Shown here in pieces: positions 12,201 to 21,200 of a stretch of 64,000 nt of DNA; position 1 is the first letter of the stretch; every line of letters begins with the position of its first letter. The translations under genes were made by a program, and so were the position numbers. The notes under the pieces are model-generated. The model was not told the origin of the DNA. It saw nothing but the letters and a program-made list of their open reading frames with translations, and did not search any database. Source of the DNA: Choristoneura fumiferana (lineage: Eukaryota; Arthropoda; Insecta; Lepidoptera; Tortricidae); contig NC_133499.1 in NCBI RefSeq assembly GCF_025370935.1, positions 6,164,234 through 6,228,233 of the forward strand, in the 5' to 3' direction.

Positions 12201-15200
12201 GAATTGGAGTTCACGTTTCTTCACTTAATTGTGCTTTGAATTTTATTAATTGATTATAAAAATCTGATAGGTTCAATTTATTTCGTATAAAATAGTTCTT
12301 TATATTCATATTCTGTCTACAACTGAAATGTACTTCCATATATTTAGACCGCAGCAACTTTTTTTGAGTAAAACGAAACGGTGCATCAAGTGTCACCAGC
12401 AGCATGCTACAATGAAAGCACTGTAGAGTGAGATGTTGCTGATGTAGGAGCTCCGCCGAGAGGAGCGTCGCTAAGAAACAGCGCTCTTGAAGAACCACAC
12501 TTCCGCCAAGAAGAGTTTTAGTTTTACATAAGATAGAATGAAAAAGGAAGCACCAAACAAAAATGAAACAACGCTCTTCTGGTACTTTTGAATGGGCCTT
12601 TGCGGACCAAATATGTAGAAGCTGACAAGTGACAAGGAAAATACAAACTGAGACATGGATGCACAGAAAAACCAGAAAAAGAGACCAGCGCTGGGAATCG
12701 AACTCAGGTCCTCAGCAATCCGTGCTGCGTGCTATAACCCCTACACCACCGCTGGACAGGAATTTAGACACGAATTTTTCCTATGCATACATATCTCAGG
12801 TTGCTTATTTCTACTACGCTACTTACGCAGCAGCACTAGCGACATCTATGTTCCGCTCTCATCGAGAGACGTCACATTCGGGATACCCGTAAAAATAACA
12901 AATTTGGAGTTGAAATAAAAAATACAAAAAGACTCCAAATTACCAATCATAAGTGACAAGGGTCGCAAAATTACAAAAATGTTTTTTTTTTTTATTGATT
13001 GAAAAGATTGAACTGGTCGGACCGTTCATTTATTTATTTCTCAACAAAAACTACAGCATTACATACAAAAAAATAATAGGTACACAAAAAGGCATATAAA
13101 ATACACAAAAATAACATTAAAAAAAAATATTAGGGATTTTTGAAAGCCATCTTCGTCGCTACCCCAAAAGGACAAAACGACAGAACACCACACCCTCCGG
13201 CCAGAGGTCGGAGCGCAGGAACATCTGCTGGTATCATCACACCTGGTGGTCTGCTGGTTCATGACTTCTAATTTATTTTTTTAATATTTCAACTTGTTCT
13301 GAGAGGAGGCCTCTGCCCAGCAGTGGGACGTCGTATATAGGCTGGGATGGATGGATGGAATATTTCAAATCCTATTTATTTATTTTGAATCATTTTACAG
13401 GTGGAACTGACGGAGATGGTGTCAAATCTGCCAGCCGGTCTGTCCACTACGGTCGGGGACGGGGGCGGCAACTTCTCCGCGGGACAGAGACAGCTGGTGT
13501 GCCTCGCCCGCGCCGCTCTCGCTCGCTCCAGTGTGTTGGTGTTGGACGAAGCGACGGCCAACGTCGATACAGAGTGAGTTACATTTTTATGACCACAGAA
13601 GTAATAATAGAATAAGATACCAACCAGGGTACTTAGACCTTACTTATTTTACAAGCTCCAAGGCTTTTTTTTCAAACTTTTTATTTAATTAACTTGCAAT
13701 TTATGTACAGTCCAGGGCCTTACTTCATGTATGAGCCACCATAGAACCATTTCAAAGGAAAAGTCATCAAGTTTCATTGTTAATTAATGCGATGTCACTA
13801 TGACGTTTTCTGAATGACTACGTTATCATTGACTACGAAGCTTGAGGTCCCGGGTTCGATTCCCGTGTCGGGGCAAATATTTGTATGAAAAATACGAATG
13901 TTTGTTCTCGGTCTTGGGTGTTTAATATGTATTTAAGTATGTATCTATCTATATAATTATATTTATCCGTTGCTTAGTACCCATAACACAAGCTTTGCTA
14001 CGCTTACTTTGGGACTAGGTCAATTGGTGTGAATTGTCCCGTAATATTATTATTATTATTGTTACATTCATTGCCACATCTTCCAATAAGTCTTAGTGGG
14101 AATAGTTTTAGGATGTAGGCTATACTTATCGCATTGTTTTAATGTACTATTGCTATTAATTGTGTCTGTATCTGTTTTTCCCCCAATAAATAAAAAAAAA
14201 TGTCATTTTTAGCAGAAACTTACTGTTATGCAGGACGGACAAGCACATCCAGCATACGATCCGCACGAAGTTCGCGTCATCGACGGTGCTGACCATCGCC
14301 CACCGACTCAACACCGTTATGGACTACGACCGCGTCATCGTCATGGACAGGTCAGCCGTCTCACTTACTATTTACCTGGGTCAATGAACTTTTTAGTGTA
14401 TGTCATGTGTGTGTGTTGACCGGATGGCCAATTGGTTGACCTGACTACGAAGCTTGAGGTCCCGGGTTCTATTCCCGGCCGGGGCAGATATTTGTTTGAA
14501 TAATACGAATGTTTGCTCTCGGTTCTTGGATGTGTAATATGTATTTAAGTATTAGCATGCTTAGGGGTCGAGCCATGAAGTCTTTAAACTGTCGTAACTT
14601 CCAACTTTTAGTGGATTTGTACCCCATAAAAGAATACTTTTAAGAAGTGACCCAGGAGACGTTACCATGGCAACCTAAAAGCACAAAAAAATTTATTTAA
14701 ACTTTTTTGTCGTATTTTGTCGGAAAAGTTCGTATTTCTCTTGCTTTCTCAACCAGCTTACTGCAGTTTAGTTTAAAACAAGATAAATACGAATTTGTAT
14801 GACAAAATACGATGGGAAAATGGGTGAAAAGTTTTTTTTTTTTAATTTTTCGATTAGCCACGGAGTCGAAGATAATTGAGTACGCCAATGACACTTTTTC
14901 ACGTTTCGGCATGGCCATCTAGATGCACGTCGTGACCAAGGAGCTTATATACAACACTGGAGGTTGAACGCCGGACATCCGTTTGAAACAAGAAAATTGA
15001 TCTTTATTACGTCACGAACATATTCATCTCTTTCTTTAGTTAGGTTTAGAAAGAGATGGATGGGTCAATCAACTATTTTACCGACACTTTGGGCGTCTCC
15101 TGCGTTACCAAATTGTCTCTGGCGTTACCAAAAATCGTACTTCCAACGAGATATTTCACGGTTTAATAGCTTAAACTTATGTAGGATGGCATGTATTCAT

Positions 15201-18200
15201 GTAACCATCTATTAAATTACAGAAAAAACATGTTTACTTACAAAAATCTGCAATTGTTTGAAAAATGTCGCGGACAGGTTAGTGTCGGTAAAAAAGTTGA
15301 TTGGCCCGGATGTCATTCGTGAAATGTGAAAAAAAGAGATGGAATATATAAATAAGTAATAAAGGTCAAACTTCTTCGTTCGGCGTTCAACCTCCAGTTT
15401 TGTAGGTACTACCTATATAAACTCCTTGATCGTGACCAACTCGATTTTTTTAATACTCGGCGAGACAAGTGGCAGGTCGAAAAGTACCGTTGGAGGTTGG
15501 ATTATAAGTAAATTCAATTTACTGAAAACTGAAATTCAATTTAATGATATTCTCATTTTTTTTTTGTACTATTTTACTTTCCTCGCAGTCGAAATGAAAA
15601 GTAGAGTGTCTAACTCGGGTGAAATTACCAATTTCCCCTCGAACTATTGGCGCTCTCACTTCGTTCGACCGCCAGAAATATCTCGGGTGAAATGGGTCAC
15701 TTTCCACCCTTGGTTATCAATCTACTAATTCACTAGATCTAAAGTCATTTTGCAATGTATTGCCATTAGTTTAATCATAATGAATATAGTTTGACGCCAA
15801 TTTAATTTGATTAAGTATGTAATTTAATTAAAGCCATAGTGGCCGAGTGGTTTGACCTATAGCATCTCAAGCAGAGGATCTTGCGTTCAAACCCCGGCGC
15901 GCACCTCTCACCACCTTTTTGTAATTCATGTGCGGAATTACATTTGAAATTTACCACGAGCTTTACTGTTTACTGTGAAGGAAAACATCGTGAGGAAACC
16001 TGCCCCAATCCGCACTGGGCCCGCGTGAGAACGACTGCCCAAGCCCTCTCATTCTGAGAGGAGGCTGGGACGATGATGATGGCGTATCCATATTAATATC
16101 TACATGACTGTAGCGGCATAAGAATGGCTTAGCCTTTCCGAGGTCTGCTAATAATAATGTTTGTATTGCAGAGGTCGCATCGTGGAGTCGGGGCACCCGT
16201 TCGAGTTGCTGACGCAGCACGCTCCGCTCCGCTCGGACGCGCCGCAGAGGCGGTCGCTGCTCTCCAAGAGCCAGGTAATTGCCACGGTGATGAGGATAAA
16301 ATATTTCTCTCGAAAATGTCCGAAAAAGTTGACATTATTCTCTACATATCAGGTTTTTTTTTTGACTTGATGGCAAACGCGCAAGTGGGTCTCTTGATGG
16401 TAAGAGATCACCACCGCCCATAGACACCTGCAACACCAGGGGGATTGCAGATGCGTTGCCAACCTAGAGGCCTAAGATGGAATACCTCGAGTGCCAGTAA
16501 TTTCACCGGCTGTCTTACTCTCCACGCCGAAACACAACAGTGCAAGCACTGCTGCTTCACGGCATGATTAGCGAGCAAGATGGTGGTAGCAATCCGGGTG
16601 GACCTTGCACGAGGTCCTACCACCTGCAAAACATCAGAAAACATATCAGAAGGTGAAGTGCATAGTTTATGGTCAGCGAAAAATTAAAAAGTTAAAAATT
16701 TTGCAGGCGCGCTAGCTCGACAGTAATACATTGGCGCGCCTGCAATCACTCAATTTTTTTTTAAAAGTTAATAATGCCATGGAAATGTTGGCAGTAGTCG
16801 TATACAGCCAAGTATCAGATATTTTGTTGGAACTCCGGACTTTTTTTATTGGGTCTAGTTTATTTTTACTGAAAAAAGGCGGGAATGTATAAGAAAAATA
16901 TTGGGATAAAATTAAATGTAATAATATAATTTGAAAAAATGTTTATTCTATTTCAGAATTATTCACCATTTTTGAGAAAAGCTTTATATTAGTCTCGGCT
17001 GGAATAGCAATTGCAATTTCTCGCAAGCTCGTCCGTTTAATACACATACTCAACCAGCAATAGGCTACTTCCAGGCCACGGCAATAATCTACTATTATTA
17101 CGGTTCCTGTGGGATCAAAAACGGATTAAGCTACATACCAGTTCCGCGCGAGCGAAACCGCGGGCAAAAGCAAGTTAAAGATATTTTCATCACACTTGCT
17201 CGTCAATGACGTTATCCCATGCCTGTATACTAAAAGACTATGGCCCCAATTGTGCCCGCGGGAATTATGGATTTACGTATAGTTTTCCTCCCCAAGGGAG
17301 TTATGACTTTGGTTTTAAAAAAAGTTAGTAGGTAGGTACGTTATTTCAGACTAAAGAGGTTTCAAGTCAGCCAACGTTTTATTTACATCTTTAAAACTTA
17401 GCTATAACCTAATTTTACACCATAAAAATTTGCAACGCTTCATGAAACTTTGTTATTTTTGTATTTTAATTTTATATCAAATTGTTTTGCAATAATTTTA
17501 GTAAATATATTTTTAGCATGTTGGAATAATCTCGACGTAAAACCATCAGGGGCTGTTTCACCATCCATTGATTAGCGTTAACCGACGGTTAAATGTGATG
17601 CCGTCTCCGTCTACTCGAACAAAACAAATAGAGACGGCATCACACCTAACCGCCAGTTAACTCTAATCAATGGATGGTGAAATAGCCCGTTACAATTAGT
17701 GTTATTATGGTAAACGACTCGAAAAAAGTGACAATCAGGGGGGCTACCACGACATTGGAAAATCGAAATTCATTCTTTAATACGAGAGTGAGAGGACGGT
17801 ACGATACGAACTTCGATTTTCAAAATTTGTATTAGCGGGTAGCCATATTTCATTCAGTTGTTTTCTTAGCGTCTTGCTTTTGCTGAGCTGTGAACTGTTT
17901 GGACACAGAATAATTTAATTTTTTGCACTTTTTCCTCGCAACGTGATGAAAATCATAGTGTGTATCACGGGCCGTAAGGGGATTACAAACTCGTTGGTAA
18001 TCCCCTTGTTACGCCCCTTAATGCACAATGTACTATTTTTGCCTGACACCATCCTATTACGGTCATGTTATGAGACCGTAACTAACCCCCTTATTCATAA
18101 ACGATAATCAAACCTATTTTAGTTAAAATGCCGCTAAAATTCGTTTGGCCTTATCTGTCACTTCGACATTTGTATTTGTTAGAAAGGGACAAATCATTTG

Positions 18201-21200
18201 TTAGTTAACATAGGCTTGTTAAGTTTTATGAATAAGGGGGTGAGTATATGTTTGGTTCCAGGCGCCGCTCGCTATCCCGGAGAACTTTGCCGAGCGCAGC
18301 GATGACCACAACGAAACCATCGTCACGGCCGCGGCCGAGCGGCGCGAGCGTGCGAGGACTTACTCCAACCGGTGAGTGCTGAGCGAGCCTGGCTGTACGA
18401 CCGAGTTATAGCCTGACCACGAATATAAACAAAACAGACGCGAGCGCGAGGGCAGCACTTATATAGTCGTTCCAATCGTTTATTTAACTTTTGACAGATC
18501 ACGCACGTGAAGTTTAACAACCTGTACTACAGAGAATACCGTACTTCATGGACGGGCACCGCCCACTTAGTGATGTGCCATTCATAATGAATGACCATAG
18601 ACTATAAAAACCGTTTTGAAGTAAATCGATTTTATAAATAAAACATACATTTAAAATTATTGTGATTATGTTTTATATCAAAATCATTTAAAAATAATAA
18701 ATACATTAATATGCCATTAGGGATTAAAAAGTAAAAATAACCAAAATAGGCACTGTAATACTATTTTTAATTATACCTACCACGGGTTCTCGTTGTGAGT
18801 GACAACAAACTGGCGTCGCTGCCGCGTCCAGTTTTGCCGCTTCATAATTGACAAAATTACTAAAATTACCGTCGGAAGTGATAAACATTATTAACTTAAC
18901 ATAAATGGTTTATTTAAATATATAAAATAAAGTAACTTAAACACCTGTGAATGTTTATAAAACAATGCAAAATGTTGAGCAAAAATAAAATATGAATGTG
19001 TTAAATCGATTAAAACTTCTTCATGAATAAAATCGATTGTTAAAAGAAATTCAACCGGTAACGCATCAGGGCATCACTGTTTTAATTAGGACTAGAGCTG
19101 TCTAAAGTTAAATAAACGATTGGAACAGTTATACGTTTTCTGCTGCAATATTCTTTTCTTCCAACTATGCTTTAATTTCATCATAACAGCACTAAATACC
19201 CAGCACAAAGCGGGACTTTGCTGCTCTAGAGCAGAAAAAATGTATGAAAATCCTTTATTGCATTATTTAAGTTTTTTTTTAAATTGCACCACCAAAGAGG
19301 TAACACAAGTATTTTTGCTATAAAATTAGCCTCATAGTGTAAAAAATCTAGTGTTAGGTTGGTTAATCTGACGGTCTTATGAAATTTGACAGATTGCGTT
19401 CAAAAAATGGTTGCTACCAATCCTACCAAAAGTAGTAAGTAGCCGTATTTAAAAAAAAAACCTGTGTGTGTGGTTGGCCAACCTGGCGCCCATCCGAAAT
19501 TTGACAGATTGCAGGTATATCTGCTACTAACTCTGCCAAAAAAGAAATTAAAAAAAAAAAATTGTCGGGAGCCTTGCTAAGTTTCTGTGGAATTTTTCTG
19601 AGAGTGCGAATGTAAACTTACAAAAATGGAATGAATGGTGCATTTCTTTCCTATTAATTGTTTAGCATGAGTTTTTTTTGTCGACAGGAATAGCTGTAAT
19701 AGTTGAAAGAAAAGCAGATTATGCACCTCGCATTAGGTAATTTATATTGTCCTCGTGCTTTCTAAAGCCCTCGCTCACGCTCGGGCTCCAAATCGGCCCT
19801 CGGTGCAATAATAAATAACTTTCTGCTTGGTGCAACAATCTACTATTACACTTACTATACGATACCTACCAGTCATATTGACAACGGTGTCGGTGATGTT
19901 ATTTAAACGAATATTTTCTAATCCTTCAGACTTTATCTATGACAAATAGTTTTATACATTGTAAATTATTTCCCTTCCAAGGCTATGGATAGTCTTCGAC
20001 ATATTAACGTACAAAAACACAAAATAACACTTTAAAATATGACTTTAAACTTTGACAGCAATAGACAGAGATGACATTTGAATTTAGTGTTACCAGTGCA
20101 AGAAATTAGTTCTATTGGTTTTTCGCAAAATTTGTTTATTTATTAAAGGAGAACCAACAGCTTATAAAACAATATGATTATGAAAATAGTATATGGCGAG
20201 GTTTTTTTAATATATTGTGGTAAGCCTTTAAGTTACTATAGTCCGATAACCTCGTGCGCGCGCGACCCTCCCTAGGAATGAGACGCGGTGGCGGGGGCGG
20301 GGGCGGGGGCGAGGGACGTGTTAAGACACATCAATGTAATTTTTTCGCAAAAACCGCGTAAATGCGCATTTCAATTGTAGTTTCGCAATATTGAAACCGC
20401 GTAATTACAGTACCTGTCAAACTAATCAGTTAAAATCCAAAGTTTTTTATAGTACATTGTGTGTTAAGGGCGGTAAATAAGGAATTACGAACGAGAGTCT
20501 ATTAGAAGCCCGAAGTCGAAGACTGAGGGCTTGATGAGTCGATGTTCGTAATTCTAGTACCGCCCGTGCGACATACAATGTTTTTCATCACATTTGCGAG
20601 TAAAATTTTATATTTCTAAAAGAAAAAATATACTTGTTCCAAATATTGGCGATACTTTAGGCTGCGCTCTTGGCAGGAAGGTAGCTTGCATGTTATGATA
20701 CTGTTTACGAGCAAGTGTGATGAAAAAATAAAAGCAATTCACAAAATAACATAATCGTTAGAACAGTAATAAAGAATGACATTATAACAAGATTAACGTA
20801 CTGACGAGACTGCTATCCAATACAAAATTATTATTTTTCTGGAACCACCCACTGACCGTGTCATTTTTCTAACGATAATGAGTAAATACGCTGATATGTA
20901 ACCAACTTCATGCGACCAACGGATACGCGGTACTGTTTCACCGACGTTTTGTCGGTCTCTGATTGGCTGACTTAGATCGTGTGCCCACTAGCTGCAGCGA
21001 ATCCGTGCTCGCTACCTGTCGGCGCGAAATCTCAATCTTGCCACTTTCGCACATACGCGGTATTTACAAACTGCTCATACGCGGGTTTGAACTATTCAAA
21101 AAAAAATCAAAATTATTTATTAAGGTTGCAAAAAGTACAATGTTTTACAATGGTTGCACCTCTTTTCAAGTATAAAATACCTGTGCTAAGAGGCACCATC

